Source: Archangium lipolyticum (GTDB lineage Bacteria; Myxococcota; Myxococcia; Myxococcales; Myxococcaceae). From it: 64,000 nt of DNA. The stretch is taken from NCBI RefSeq assembly GCF_024623785.1, contig NZ_JANKBZ010000010.1, positions 124,001 through 188,000 on the forward strand, read 5' to 3'. Positions 53,413-63,157 of the stretch are shown one piece after another; within the stretch, counting starts at the first letter, position 1, and each line of letters begins with the position of its first letter. Below the pieces are notes generated by a model that ran no database searches, was not told the DNA's origin, and saw only the letters and a list, made by a program, of their open reading frames with translations. The translations under genes and the position numbers were made by a program.

Positions 53413-53973
53413 TCAGTAGGAGATGAGCGCGCAGACCTTCTCCCGGCCCAGGCGCTCGCGACCGGGCAGGAAGTCCAGGGAGATGAGGACGCTGAAGCCC
53501 ACCACCTCGCCTCCCAGCTTCGTCACCAGCTTCGCCGTCGCGTCCGCCGTGCCGCCCGTGGCCAGCAGGTCGTCCACGATGAGCACCCGGTCCCCGCGAG
53601 CCACCGCGTCCTCGTGCAACTGCAGCCCGTCGTCTCCGTACTCCAGCGCGTAGCGCTCCGTCACCGTGCGCCAGGGCAGCTTCCCCGGCTTGCGCGCCGG
53701 GGCGAAGCCCGCGTGCAGCGCCAGGGCGATGGGCGCCCCCAGCAGGAAGCCGCGTGCCTCCACACCCACCACCTTGGTGATGTGCCGGCCCCGGAAGGGC
53801 GCCGCCATCGCGTTCACCACCCGCCCGAAGAGGTGCGGATCCGCGAGCACCGGCGTCACGTCCTTGAAGAGGATTCCCGGCTTGGGGAAGTCCGGCACGT
53901 CCCGGATGCGCGCCTTCACATCCTCGATGAGGTTGGAGTCGTGGCCGGCAATGAAGAGTGGGGTGTTGCTCAT
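53413..53973 (-). CDS. apt: adenine phosphoribosyltransferase
   Basis: Salvages adenine to AMP using PRPP. ATG 53973 gives 186 residues, the normal length. Motifs: [48 protein letters not shown] and the PRPP loop [18 protein letters not shown]. The ATG overlaps the stop of the upstream dehydrogenase by 4 nt. Longer upstream frames cross the dehydrogenase gene and are spurious. Confidence 0.96.
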   Translation of the reverse strand: MSNTPLFIAGHDSNLIEDVKARIRDVPDFPKPGILFKDVTPVLADPHLFGRVVNAMAAPFRGRHITKVVGVEARGFLLGAPIALALHAGFAPARKPGKLPWRTVTERYALEYGDDGLQLHEDAVARGDRVLIVDDLLATGGTADATAKLVTKLGGEVVGFSVLISLDFLPGRERLGREKVCALISY

Positions 53974-54956
53974 GTGAAGAGCTCCGGGTTGACGCAGTGG
54001 GGAGGCTTGCGCCCCTCCAGTGCCGCGAGGAGGTTGTCCACCGCCATGGAGGCCATGCGCCCACGGGTGGCGTGGCTCGCGCTCGCGATATGCGGGGCGA
54101 GCAGTACATTGGGGAGATTCAACAACGCGTCGTTGGGAGGAAGGGGTTCCGGGTCCGTCACGTCCAGCGCGGCGCCACCCAGGTGCCCACTCGCCAGGGC
54201 CTCGGCCAGCGCGGCCTGGTCCACCACCGGGCCCCGCGCCGTGTTCACCAGCAGGGCCCCGGGCTTCATGGCCGCGAGCTCCGCCCGCCCCAGCCAGTGC
54301 CGGGTTTCGGTGTTGAGCGGCACGTGCAGCGAGACGAAGTCCGACTCGGTCAGCAGCGTGGCCTTGTCCACGCGCGTGAGTCCCAGCTCCACCTCCAGCT
54401 CCGGCCGGGCCCGGCGGTTGACGTACAGCAGCCGCATGCCGAAGCCTCGCGCCCGCCGCGCCACCGCCTCCCCGATGGCGCCCAGCCCCACCAGTCCCAG
54501 CGTCGCCCCGTGCACGTCCGACCCCAGCAGCAGCCCGGGCTCCCACGTCCGCCAGTTGCCCGCGCGCACGTACGTATCCGCCTCCGCCACCCGCCGCGCC
54601 AGCCCCATCAGCAGGGCGAAGGCGAAGTCCGCCGTCGTCTCCGTGAGGACGCCCGGCGTGTTCCCCACCGGGATGCGCCGCGCGGTACAGGCCGCCACGT
54701 CGATGTTGTCGTACCCCACCGCCATGTTGCTGACGGCCCGCAGGGTGGGCGCCTGGGCCAGCAGGGGCTCGTCCAACCGGTCGGTCAGCAGGGTGAGGAG
54801 CCCATCGGACTGCCGGGCCTCGGCCAGCAATACCTCCCGAGGGGGAGGCAGCTGCTCCTCCCACACGCGGAGTGAGACCTGTGCGGCCAGCCGGGCGAGC
54901 CCATCTCCTGGGAGTTGTCGGGTGACGAAAACTCGAGGGCGTCTGGGGCGTTCCAT
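53970..54956 (-). CDS. D-2-hydroxyacid dehydrogenase (glyoxylate/hydroxypyruvate reductase-like)
   Basis: NAD(P)-dependent reductase, 328 residues from ATG 54956. Nucleotide motif [17 protein letters not shown]; catalytic Arg in [12 protein letters not shown], Glu in DPEPLPPN, His in [11 protein letters not shown]. The middle [12 protein letters not shown]-like start ([13 protein letters not shown]) is typical of the glyoxylate reductase/GyaR group. Substrate could be glyoxylate or hydroxypyruvate. It is co-transcribed with apt through a 4-base overlap, a pairing with no obvious metabolic logic. Confidence 0.88.
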   Translation of the reverse strand: MERPRRPRVFVTRQLPGDGLARLAAQVSLRVWEEQLPPPREVLLAEARQSDGLLTLLTDRLDEPLLAQAPTLRAVSNMAVGYDNIDVAACTARRIPVGNTPGVLTETTADFAFALLMGLARRVAEADTYVRAGNWRTWEPGLLLGSDVHGATLGLVGLGAIGEAVARRARGFGMRLLYVNRRARPELEVELGLTRVDKATLLTESDFVSLHVPLNTETRHWLGRAELAAMKPGALLVNTARGPVVDQAALAEALASGHLGGAALDVTDPEPLPPNDALLNLPNVLLAPHIASASHATRGRMASMAVDNLLAALEGRKPPHCVNPELFT

Positions 54957-55117
54957 TTCGACCGCCGATGCTCGCACAGCCGCGAGCCGTGCGGTGGATG
55001 ACCGAGCAACCCATTGCCCGGCCACCCCCCTTCATTTTTCCCACGACGGAGGATGCCCCGTCTGTGGTACTCGAACGGATTCCCCTCGTACCGGGGGGAA
55101 CGGGGACCTGAGAGAAC

Positions 55118-58100
55118 GTGCCCTCCACCGCCGACACACGAGACGCCTCTTTCCCGCTTGATGGCCAGTGGCTGCGCGCCCTCAAGGCGGAGGTCCAGCC
55201 CACCACCTTCAAGAAGGGCCGCGAAGTCGCCGAGACGCGCCGCGTCTTCGGCCTCCAACGCGAAGGCAACAGCATCCGCGCCCAGGTGGCTGGTTCCACC
55301 TCGCCCGAGGAGCGCTACGAGGTCGCCCTCGAGGTGGGCAATGGCAAGCCGACCTCCAAGTGCACCTGCGCGTCCTGGAACGTCTACGGGCCGCACTGCA
55401 AGCACGTGGTGGCCGCGGCGCTCGTCTACGCCGCCCGCCTGCGTGCTTCCATGATCGCCAACGCCGCGAACGCCGCGCAGGCCCCCAAGGCCGAGGCGGC
55501 TTCCAGGCTCGAGGCCGCCCCCAAGGCCGAGGCCGCTCCCGCCGATCCCCCAGCGGACGACGAGCCGATCGTCGACTCCGAGGAGCCCGTGGTCCAGGGG
55601 GACAATCCCCTGGTGGACGCGGTGAGCCTCCCCGCGCTCGCCAAGGTGGAGAGCTGGCTGGGCCTCTCCGCCCTGCCGGACTACGAGTTCCTCTACCGGC
55701 TCACTCCCTCCAACACGAGCCCCGGTGGCCGGCACTGGCTGGTGGACGTGCGCCGCCAGGACGCCCAGATGAAGGGGCCCGTGCACGTCAAGCGCATGCT
55801 CCAGGCCGGCACCCGCATCGCCCCGGCCGACGAGCGCATCTTCATCCTGCTCGCCAAACACGAGCACCGCTACGACTCGCGCATCGTCCTCTCCGACGAG
55901 GACCTGTGCGAGCTGCTCGAGTTCCTGCGCCAGCGCCGCGTCATCTACCGTGGCACCGCGCTCCTCTACGCGGACGAGCCGGTGCGGCCGCAGATCCACC
56001 TCGAGTCCCGTCCGGACGGGGCCACCGCCCGCATCGAGCTGCTCATGCCCGATGGGACGAGCCTGTCCTTCAAGGACGTCATCCTGCTTGCGGGCATGCG
56101 GACGTGGATCATCTCCGGGCAGTCGCTCCACCAGGTGGAGCCGGACCTGCCGCCCCGCCTGGTGCGCAAGTGGTTGCTGGAGCCCACCATGGCCTTCCCG
56201 GTGGGACAGCTCGACCGGGTGCTCACGTTCTTCGCCGCCCACCTGCCGCGCTTCCAGATGGCGCTCAAGGCGGACGACATCGACGTGGACGAGTCCGTGG
56301 AGCCCCGCTTCCTGCTCACCCTCGAGGGCACTCCCGAGAAGGTGAAGGTCCAGCTCGCCGCGCGCTACGGGCAGACGACCGTCCCCGTGTCCCCCAGTGC
56401 CTCGCACCTCGGCTATGCCAGTGGGGTGGGCGCGGATGGCCGCAAGCTGTACCGGCGCCGCGAGGAGCTCGAGCGCGGCGCGGGCAAGCGCCTGCAGGAG
56501 CTGGGGCTGCGCTACGACGGCCACACGCACTCCTACGAGGCCAGTGGTGATGGCGCCATCGAGTTCTGGGCCCGCGGCCTCGCGTCGCTGCCCGAGGAGT
56601 GGGAGCGCTACGGCGTGCAGGCCCCCAAGGTGCGCCTGCGGCCCAAGCTCAAGCCGCGCATCCGCGTGGGCATGAGCGGGGTGAGCTGGTTCGAACTGGA
56701 CGCCGAGTTCATCACCGACGACCAGGCGGTGGACCTGGGCGCGGTGCGCATGTGGCTCGACTCGGGCCGGCGCTTCGTGCCCCTCAAGGACGGCACCTAC
56801 GCCGAGGCGGACATCGCGGAGATCAAGCGCGCCGCGGACCTCCTGGAGGAGGCCGGTGCGCTGCCCGGCCGCACCCGCACGCGCCTGCCGCTGCACCAGG
56901 CCGTCGCGTTGGATCTGCTGGTCGAGCTCGGCGAGTTCACCGAGGTGGAGGCCAAGGCGCGCAAGGCCATGACGGAGCTGCGCGACACCAACGGCGTGCC
57001 CAAGGTGGGCGTGCCCGACGGTCTCCAGGCCACGCTGCGCCACTATCAGGAGGCGGGCCTGTCGTGGCTGTGGTTCCTCCACCGGCACGGCCTGTCCGGC
57101 ATCCTCGCGGACGACATGGGTCTTGGAAAGACGATCCAGTCGCTGAGCCTCCTTCAGAAGGTGGCCAACGAGGAGGGCCGCAAGCCGTCGCTCGTGGTGG
57201 CCCCCACCAGCGTGCTCGCCAACTGGGAGCGCGAGGCCGAGCGCTTCACCCCGGGCCTCAAGACGATCGTCTGGCACGGACAGGACCGCAAGGAGCGCGT
57301 GGAGGACCTCAAGGGCGCGGACCTGGTGCTCACGTCCTACGCGCTGGTGCGGCGCGACCTGGAGGCGCTCACCGAGGTGGGCTTCCGCTACGTCATCCTC
57401 GACGAGGCGCAGAACATCAAGAACGCGGACAGCGCCACGGCACAGGCCTGCAAGTCGCTGCCGAGCGACACGCGGCTCGCGCTCACCGGTACGCCGCTGG
57501 AGAACCGGCTCAGCGAGCTGTGGAGCCTCTTCGACTTCCTCATGCCGGGCTTCCTCGGCAGCGCGGAGGGCTTCAGCGACCGTTTCGAGCAGCCCATCCA
57601 GGTGGCCAACGACAGCTCCGTGCGCGACCGCCTGCGCCGCCGCATCCAGCCCTTCATCATGCGCCGTCTGAAGACGGAGGTGGCCAAGGATCTGCCGCCC
57701 AAGACGGAGAGCGTGGCCTGGTGCGAGATGGAGCCCGGTCAGGCCGCCCTCTACCGCGAGGTGCTCGAGGAGAGCCGCCGCAAGGTGAGCGAATCCATCG
57801 AGAAGATGGGCTTCAAGCGCAGCCGCGTCTCCATCCTCGCGGCGCTGATGCGCCTGCGCCAGGTGTGCTGCGACCCGCGCCTGCTCAAGATGCCTCCCGG
57901 CACGCTGCTGCCCGGCAGCGCGAAGCTGGAGCGCTTCGGCCAGCTGGTGGACGACCTCGTGGCCGAGGGACACCGCGCTCTCGTGTTCAGCCAGTTCACC
58001 GAGATGCTGGAGCTGCTCAAGGGCGAGGCGGACCGGCGCGGGCTGCGCTACCTCTACCTGGACGGCCGCACCAAGGACCGCATGGGCAAGGTGGACGAGT

Positions 58101-58429
58101 TCAACCGCGCGGACGGCCCGCCGCTCTTCTTCATCAGCCTCAAGGCGGGCGGCACCGGCCTCAACCTCACCGCGGCCGACTACGTCATCCACTATGACCC
58201 GTGGTGGAACCCGGCCGTGGAGGACCAGGCCACGGACCGTACCCACCGCATCGGCCAGACGCGCGCGGTCATCAGCTACAAGCTCATTACCCGCGGCACT
58301 GTCGAGGAGAAGATTCTCAGTCTCCAGAGGCGAAAGAAGGACCTGGCCGCGGGCGTTCTCAGCGCGGATGGCGACTTCGGCAAGCTCTTGACCGAGGCCG
58401 ACATCGTCGACCTGTTCCAGGGAGAATGA
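55118..58429 (+). CDS. SWIM-zinc-finger SNF2/RapA-like helicase
   Basis: Large DNA-dependent ATPase, 1103 residues. The N-terminus holds a SWIM zinc finger: Cys82 and Cys84 in KCTCASWN, then Cys94 and His96 in GPHCKHVV. An Ala/Glu/Pro-rich linker and a ~450-residue middle region follow. The SNF2 core has ILADDMGLGKTIQSL near 660, VVAPTSVLANWE, Walker B DEAQNIKN near 762, ALTGTPLENRLSELWSL, then GGTGLNLTAADYVIHYDPWWN and DRTHRIGQTR. Bacterial SWIM-SNF2 proteins are widespread and their job (transcription recycling or repair) is not settled. This is a chromosomal family member, distinct from the shorter zorD protein in the pdxY island. GTG 55118 is the first start. Confidence 0.92.
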   Translation: MPSTADTRDASFPLDGQWLRALKAEVQPTTFKKGREVAETRRVFGLQREGNSIRAQVAGSTSPEERYEVALEVGNGKPTSKCTCASWNVYGPHCKHVVAAALVYAARLRASMIANAANAAQAPKAEAASRLEAAPKAEAAPADPPADDEPIVDSEEPVVQGDNPLVDAVSLPALAKVESWLGLSALPDYEFLYRLTPSNTSPGGRHWLVDVRRQDAQMKGPVHVKRMLQAGTRIAPADERIFILLAKHEHRYDSRIVLSDEDLCELLEFLRQRRVIYRGTALLYADEPVRPQIHLESRPDGATARIELLMPDGTSLSFKDVILLAGMRTWIISGQSLHQVEPDLPPRLVRKWLLEPTMAFPVGQLDRVLTFFAAHLPRFQMALKADDIDVDESVEPRFLLTLEGTPEKVKVQLAARYGQTTVPVSPSASHLGYASGVGADGRKLYRRREELERGAGKRLQELGLRYDGHTHSYEASGDGAIEFWARGLASLPEEWERYGVQAPKVRLRPKLKPRIRVGMSGVSWFELDAEFITDDQAVDLGAVRMWLDSGRRFVPLKDGTYAEADIAEIKRAADLLEEAGALPGRTRTRLPLHQAVALDLLVELGEFTEVEAKARKAMTELRDTNGVPKVGVPDGLQATLRHYQEAGLSWLWFLHRHGLSGILADDMGLGKTIQSLSLLQKVANEEGRKPSLVVAPTSVLANWEREAERFTPGLKTIVWHGQDRKERVEDLKGADLVLTSYALVRRDLEALTEVGFRYVILDEAQNIKNADSATAQACKSLPSDTRLALTGTPLENRLSELWSLFDFLMPGFLGSAEGFSDRFEQPIQVANDSSVRDRLRRRIQPFIMRRLKTEVAKDLPPKTESVAWCEMEPGQAALYREVLEESRRKVSESIEKMGFKRSRVSILAALMRLRQVCCDPRLLKMPPGTLLPGSAKLERFGQLVDDLVAEGHRALVFSQFTEMLELLKGEADRRGLRYLYLDGRTKDRMGKVDEFNRADGPPLFFISLKAGGTGLNLTAADYVIHYDPWWNPAVEDQATDRTHRIGQTRAVISYKLITRGTVEEKILSLQRRKKDLAAGVLSADGDFGKLLTEADIVDLFQGE

Positions 58430-58578
58430 CCCGGGAGGGCTACACGAGAGTCCGACCGCTCACATCACCCTCCGTGCATGCAAGCTGCCGCACGAGCCAC
58501 GGGACGGAACGCTTGTGCAGTGTCAGAGGCCACTGCTAGGTTGTTCAGGTACGGGCCGTTTGGCGGAAGGAGGGCACC

Positions 58579-60318
58579 GTGCTGCTGGGCTTGCGCATTT
58601 CGAATGTGGCGGTGATCGAGGAGGTGGAGGTGACGTTCGGAGCCGGGCTGACCGTGCTCACGGGCGAGACAGGGGCGGGCAAGTCCATCCTGGTGGACGC
58701 GCTCGGGCTTCTGCTGGGCGGACGGGCGGATGCGGACGCCATCCGCTCGGGTTGCGAGGAGGCCTCGGTGGAGGGCGTGTTCGAGCGCACCCCGGTGCTG
58801 GCCGAGCGGATGGAGGAGCTGGGGGTGCCGGACCTCGGTGACGAGGTGCTGGTGCGCCGGGTGGTGTGCCGCAATGGCCGCGCCAAGGCCTACATCAATG
58901 GTTCGCTGGTGACGGTGGGCGTGCTGGGCCGCTTCATGCGCGGCGTGGTGGACATCGCCGGTCAGCACGAGCACGTGAGCCTCTTCGATGCCGGGCTGCA
59001 CCGGGTGCTGTTGGACCGGTACGGGCGGTTGGAGGAGCAGCTCGCCGCCTACGGGCGCGACTACGCCGCCGTGGCGGAGGTGGTGTCGCGCATGGAGACG
59101 CTGGGCGGGGACGAGTCCCGGCTGCGCGAGCGCGCCGAGTTCCTCCGTTTCCAATTGGATGAGATCACGCGCCTGGAGCCGGAGCCCGGCGAGGACGTGC
59201 GACTGGACGCCGAGCGGCGCCGGCTGGCCGGAGCGGAGAAGCTCAAGCGGCACGGCGCCGAGGCGGAGCTGCTGCTCGGCGGCGAGGAGTCGAGCGCGGT
59301 GGAGACGGTGGGCCGCGCGCTGGGGCTGGTGAACGAGGCCTCCAAGTGCGACGCCTCGCTGGCCCCTGTCGCGGAGGCGTTGGGCTCGGCCCTCTCCGAA
59401 TTGGAGGAGGCGCAGCGCCGGCTCAGCCGGTACGTCGAGGGACTGGAGTCCGACCCGGCCCGGCTGGGTGAGGTGGAGGACCGTCTGGACGCCCTCAAGC
59501 GGCTGTGCCGCAAGCATGCCTGCACCCTGGAAGGCGTGTTGCAGAAGCGTGACGCGCTGGAGACGGAGCTGTCCACGTTGGACAACCGGCAGGAGGTGCT
59601 GGAGCAGCTCGCCCGCGAGCGCAAGGCCGCCGAGGAGCGCGCGCGCCGCAGTGGCGAGGCCCTCTCCCGGGCGCGTTCGTCGTGCGCCGTCGCCTTCGGG
59701 GTGCAGGTGCGCGAGGGCCTGGGTCAGCTCGCGCTGGGCAAGGCCGCCTTCGAGGTGCGGGTGACGCCCGGCACGCAGCTCAAGGCCGAGGGCCTGGACG
59801 AGGTGGAGTTCATCTTCAGCGCCAACCCGGGCGAGCCGCCCCGGCCGCTGGCCAAGGTGGCTTCCGGCGGTGAGGCCTCGCGCCTGCTGCTGGCCCTCAA
59901 GCGTGCACTGGCGGACAGCGATGGGTGCGGTTGTTACATCCTGGACGAAGCGGATTCCGGCGTGAGCGGTGCCATCGCCGACGTGGTGGGTCGGATGATC
60001 AAGGACGTCAGCGGCCACCGTCAGGTGCTGTGCATCACCCACCTGCCGCAGGTGGCGGCCTACGCGGATGCCCACCTGCTCATCCGCAAGGGACTCAAGG
60101 GCGAGCGCACCGTCTCCGAGGTGGTTCCCCTGGAGGCCGGCTCCGAGCGGACGCAGGAACTGGCGCGGATGATGTCCGGCGTGGAGGTGACGCGCGAGGC
60201 GCTGGGCGCGGCCGAGGCCCTGGTCCGCTCGGCCCACCGGGCGTCCGGACCCCCCCGGGCCCGGCGCGAACCGACTCCGGACGGTGGGTCCCGGAGCAGG
60301 CTGCGGCGCAGTGCGTAG
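58579..60318 (+). CDS. recN: DNA repair protein RecN
   Basis: SMC-like ATPase for double-strand break repair. The 579 residues start MLLGLRISNVAVIEEVEVTF at GTG 58579. Walker A GETGAGKSILVDALGLLLGGRA, RAKAYINGSLV, DIAGQHEHVSLFD, a central coiled coil (about 150-360), the signature LAKVASGGEASRLLLALK, then Walker B YILDEADSGVSGAIADVVG and the closing ITHLPQVAAYAD. The Walker B stretch has DEADSG where most RecN have DEIDTG. The C-terminal 30 residues are a Pro/Arg-rich extension. Confidence 0.95.
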   Translation: MLLGLRISNVAVIEEVEVTFGAGLTVLTGETGAGKSILVDALGLLLGGRADADAIRSGCEEASVEGVFERTPVLAERMEELGVPDLGDEVLVRRVVCRNGRAKAYINGSLVTVGVLGRFMRGVVDIAGQHEHVSLFDAGLHRVLLDRYGRLEEQLAAYGRDYAAVAEVVSRMETLGGDESRLRERAEFLRFQLDEITRLEPEPGEDVRLDAERRRLAGAEKLKRHGAEAELLLGGEESSAVETVGRALGLVNEASKCDASLAPVAEALGSALSELEEAQRRLSRYVEGLESDPARLGEVEDRLDALKRLCRKHACTLEGVLQKRDALETELSTLDNRQEVLEQLARERKAAEERARRSGEALSRARSSCAVAFGVQVREGLGQLALGKAAFEVRVTPGTQLKAEGLDEVEFIFSANPGEPPRPLAKVASGGEASRLLLALKRALADSDGCGCYILDEADSGVSGAIADVVGRMIKDVSGHRQVLCITHLPQVAAYADAHLLIRKGLKGERTVSEVVPLEAGSERTQELARMMSGVEVTREALGAAEALVRSAHRASGPPRARREPTPDGGSRSRLRRSA

Positions 60319-60375
60319 CCAGGTACGTGCAACGCCTCCTTGCTCCGATAAGGTCCCTCACATAGCATCCACGCC

Positions 60376-61173
60376 GTGTCCAGAACCGCAGGGCAGACCG
60401 CGGCTCCCCGCATGAAGGTCGTCTCGGCCGGCCTCACGGATGTGGGGCGTAAGCGCAATCACAACGAAGACAGCTTCCTGATCGACGACGAGCTACAGCT
60501 GTACGTCGTCGCGGATGGCATGGGCGGCCATGCTGGGGGCGGTACCGCCTCCCGCATCGCCGTCGAGACCATCGACAAGGAGCTCAGACGGGCCCGGGAC
60601 AGCCGGGACAACCCGTTCGTCACCGCTCCCAACCTGCAGGACGCGCTCCTGCCGGATGCCTTGCGCACGGCGGTGGAGAAGGCCTGTCTGGCCATCTTCA
60701 CCACCGCGCAGGAGGATCCGCGCCTGTCGGGCATGGGGACGACGGTCATCTCGCTCGTCGTGCGCGACAACCTGGCTTTCTTCGCGCACGTGGGCGACAG
60801 CCGCGCCTACCTCGTCCGGGGTCCCCTCATCCAGCAGATCTCCGAGGACCACTCGCTGGTCAACGAGCAGATCAAGGCCGGGATGATCACCCCCGAGGAG
60901 GCCAAGCACTCCCGCTACAAGAACATCATCACCCGCTCCGTGGGCTTCGAAGAGGAAGTCCAGGTGGACGTCATGGGGGTGGTGGCCGAACCGGGAGACG
61001 TCTTCCTGCTGTGCTCGGATGGTCTCGCCAACATGGTGGAGGACCGCGAGCTGCACGAGGTGGTGCAGGCCACCGGCAACTTCGCGGACATCCCCAAGCG
61101 TCTGATCGACCTGGCGAACGAGCGCGGCGGGGACGACAACATCACGGTCATCGTCGTCCAGATGTCGGCCTGA
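60376..61173 (+). CDS. PP2C-type serine/threonine protein phosphatase (Stp1 family)
   Basis: Metal-dependent phosphatase of 265 residues, reversing Hanks-type kinase signalling in the cytosol. Motifs: TDVGRKRNHNEDSFLI, VVADGMGGHAGGGTAS (metal Asp/Gly), GMGTTVISLVV, AHVGDSRAYLVR, QISEDHSLV, LLCSDGLANMV and GGDDNITVIVV. GTG 60376 sits about 57 bases after recN; the short lead (SRTAGQTAAPR) could be trimmed to ATG 60412. No kinase gene is adjacent, though myxobacteria encode very many. Confidence 0.93.
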   Translation: MSRTAGQTAAPRMKVVSAGLTDVGRKRNHNEDSFLIDDELQLYVVADGMGGHAGGGTASRIAVETIDKELRRARDSRDNPFVTAPNLQDALLPDALRTAVEKACLAIFTTAQEDPRLSGMGTTVISLVVRDNLAFFAHVGDSRAYLVRGPLIQQISEDHSLVNEQIKAGMITPEEAKHSRYKNIITRSVGFEEEVQVDVMGVVAEPGDVFLLCSDGLANMVEDRELHEVVQATGNFADIPKRLIDLANERGGDDNITVIVVQMSA

Positions 61174-61230
61174 GCGGCGCCCTCGGAGAGGGGGCCTGGA
61201 ATTGTTCCACCGGAGTGGACGTGGAACGTT

Positions 61231-61258
61231 GGGTGTCATGTATCACTGCTTGACACCC
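61231..61258. other. inverted repeat in the phosphatase/M23 gap
   Basis: GGGTGTCA (61231-61238) and TGACACCC (61251-61258) are perfect 8-base arms around 12 bases. It lies 58 bp past the phosphatase stop in the 254-bp gap. Terminator or operator; the right arm contains TTGACA, but no good -10 follows at normal spacing. Confidence 0.4.
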
Positions 61259-61427
61259 TGAGAAGTCGGGTGGTAGCTGCCCAAAGTATCCTCGGGTCCC
61301 CAGGGGCCCGGTGGATAACGGATGGATGGGCCGCGGGGCGTGGGGAGATGTTGCTGGCTCGGGAGTGACGTAGATTCCGGTCCCGGGTTCGCACGCCGAA
61401 GCGCTGAGGCGCACAAGGGAGCTGTCA

Positions 61428-62345
61428 TTGGCGAAAAAGTCCTACACCCTGATCGTGGTCCCGGACCACGAGTCTCCGGTCAAGCGCTACCGCGTACAGA
61501 AGACCCTGTTCCTCCAGATTGGAGGAGGGCTTCTGTTGATGGCGGGCCTGGCCCTCGGGGCCACGCTCCACTACTTCCAGGTTGCCCGGGACGCGGCGGA
61601 GAACCGCATCCTGCGTGAGGAGAACCTGACGCTGCGCAGCCAGTTGAAGACGGTGCGCGAGCGCATCGAGCACATTGGCTCCACGCTGGACCGGGTGGAG
61701 CGCTTCGACCAGAAGCTGCGCGCGATGACCCTGCTGTCGGATCCGCAGCGCAACCTGGCCATGGGTCCGGTGGAGCAGGAGCCCGGAGTGGGCGCGCCCA
61801 CCGCGGAGACGCAGTTCACCGAGCTGACGAGCATGGAGTCGCCCAAGGCGCTCGCGGGCAAGTTGGATCGGCTGAGCGCCGAGGCCACGCGCCAGGAGCA
61901 GAGCCTCCAGGAGATGCAGGCCTACTTCCAGGATCAGAAGTCGCTGTTGGCCTCCACGCCGTCCATGTGGCCGACGCGCGGCTGGGTGACGAGCGACTTC
62001 GGCCAGCGGTTGGATCCGTACACGGCGGAGCGCGTGTCGCACGGCGGCATGGACATCGCGGCCCCGCACGGCAAGGAAGTCAACGCGCCGTCGGATGGCA
62101 CGGTGGTGTTCGCGGGGCTCGAGGGCGGCTACGGCAACGTGATCGTCATCGACCATGGCTACGGCATCAAGACGCGCTATGGCCACCTGTCGAAGCTGCT
62201 GGTGAAGGCGGGAGACCGGGTGAAGCGTGGGGCGCTGATCGCCAACGTGGGCAACACGGGCCGCTCCACGGGTCCGCACCTGCACTACGAAGTGCGCGTC
62301 AACGGCATCCCGCAGAACCCGCGCAAGTTCATCCTCGAGGAGTAA
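61428..62345 (+). CDS. M23-family peptidoglycan endopeptidase, membrane-anchored
   Basis: Cell-wall metallopeptidase cutting peptide cross-links. The TTG start at 61428 gives 305 residues. A basic head (MAKKSYTLIVVPDHE) and a membrane span (about 27-46) precede a periplasmic coiled coil (50-165), as in septal and stalk M23 proteins. The LytM domain has WVTSDFGQRLDPYT, HGGMDIAAPHG (metal His/Asp), GYGNVIVIDHGYG, KTRYGHLS and PHLHYEVRVNG (catalytic and metal His). All metal ligands are present, so it is likely an active enzyme and not an EnvC-like activator. A 34-bp hairpin repeat follows 19 bp past the stop. Confidence 0.9.
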   Translation: MAKKSYTLIVVPDHESPVKRYRVQKTLFLQIGGGLLLMAGLALGATLHYFQVARDAAENRILREENLTLRSQLKTVRERIEHIGSTLDRVERFDQKLRAMTLLSDPQRNLAMGPVEQEPGVGAPTAETQFTELTSMESPKALAGKLDRLSAEATRQEQSLQEMQAYFQDQKSLLASTPSMWPTRGWVTSDFGQRLDPYTAERVSHGGMDIAAPHGKEVNAPSDGTVVFAGLEGGYGNVIVIDHGYGIKTRYGHLSKLLVKAGDRVKRGALIANVGNTGRSTGPHLHYEVRVNGIPQNPRKFILEE

Positions 62346-62364
62346 TCCACTCCCGGGTGCAAGT

Positions 62365-62398
62365 CCCCTCTCCCCCTGGGAGAGGGCAGGGGTGAGGG
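62365..62398 (+). repeat. 34-bp dispersed hairpin repeat, copy 2
   Basis: CCCTCTCCC-CCT-GGGAGAGGG (62366-62386) is a perfect 9-bp stem, followed by GCAGGGGTGAGGG. 31 of 34 bases match copy 1 at 51115-51148 in inverted orientation. Lies 19 bp after the M23 gene stop and probably terminates it. Confidence 0.7.
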
Positions 62399-62426
62399 TC
62401 GGAAAGCCCTCGCCCCTTTCGCGTTT

Positions 62427-63116
62427 TCAGGGCTCGGTGCGGCCCGGGACGAAGCCCCCGAGCTGAAGCCGCCGGCGCTGGAGTCCCCCGGCGTTCCCCA
62501 TCCGCTCCAGGGTGTAGGCGCGCTCGAGCTCGCCCCACACGAGCGGTCCCAGCACCTGCCAGTGGGTGGGCTGCTCGATGATGAGCTCCAGCAGCGCGAG
62601 CGTGAAGTCCGGGGCCTCGGCGCCCTCGGGCAGCGCGGCGCGCGCGTCGGCCACGAGCCGGGACCGGGCGGACTCGCGCAGCCCCTCCGTCACGGACAGC
62701 CCCGAGGTGGGCACCAGCAGCGCGGCGAAGTTGTCGCCCTGCAGCCGCACCACCTTCGTGCCGGGCAACTGCGCCTGGAGAGAGGCCACCACGGCCCGCA
62801 GCATCGCGTCGCCCACGGGGAAGCCATGGCGCGCGTTGACGTGGATCATCCCCTTCACGTCGACGATGAGCGCGCCCAGCGTCCAGCCCTCGTGGTGGGC
62901 GTGCGTGGAGAGATCGAACTCCTCCTTGAGGAGCGTCCCCTGGGTGAGGGCGAGCGGGTTGAGCGCACCCGTCGCGTCCGGCACGCCGCGGCGCGCGTGC
63001 TCCTCATCGAGCAGGCGCTGGAGGGCGACCTTCACCGGCTCGGGCGAGCGCTGCACGAGCCGGGGGTAGAGGGCCACCAGGGAGGAGGCCATGGCTTCGT
63101 CGATGGCGTAGGGCAT
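62427..63116 (-). CDS. degenerate GGDEF-domain protein
   Basis: The 229-residue product starts MPYAIDEAMASSLVALYPRL at ATG 63116. The middle has the GGDEF fold pattern: GWTLGALIVDVKGMIHVNARHGFPVGDAMLRAVV corresponds to the DxDxFKxxND-HGHxxGD stretch (given here in part). The active loop reads LQGDNFAAL in place of GGDEF, and the usual metal Asp/Lys/Asn set is replaced. It should therefore not make cyclic di-GMP; it may bind GTP, act as a regulator, or be in decay. Soluble, no sensor domain. Separated by 41 bases from rlmM on the same strand. Confidence 0.65.
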   Translation of the reverse strand: MPYAIDEAMASSLVALYPRLVQRSPEPVKVALQRLLDEEHARRGVPDATGALNPLALTQGTLLKEEFDLSTHAHHEGWTLGALIVDVKGMIHVNARHGFPVGDAMLRAVVASLQAQLPGTKVVRLQGDNFAALLVPTSGLSVTEGLRESARSRLVADARAALPEGAEAPDFTLALLELIIEQPTHWQVLGPLVWGELERAYTLERMGNAGGLQRRRLQLGGFVPGRTEP

Positions 63117-63157
63117 GGCCGCTCTTTAGCGCGGGTGCCCCCCGGGCGCAGGGGACT

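Noticed and set aside
54785-58246. 1,153-codon open frame on the minus strand opposite the SWIM/SNF2 helicase gene
   Set aside because: Antisense shadow of a high-GC gene: His/Leu/Ala/Arg-rich, no domain motifs, and the plus strand encodes a complete helicase.
55118-58429. Second SNF2 gene as part of a defence system
   Set aside because: The SWIM-SNF2 type is a widespread chromosomal family; neighbours are apt, a dehydrogenase and recN, with no methylase, nuclease or other defence partner.
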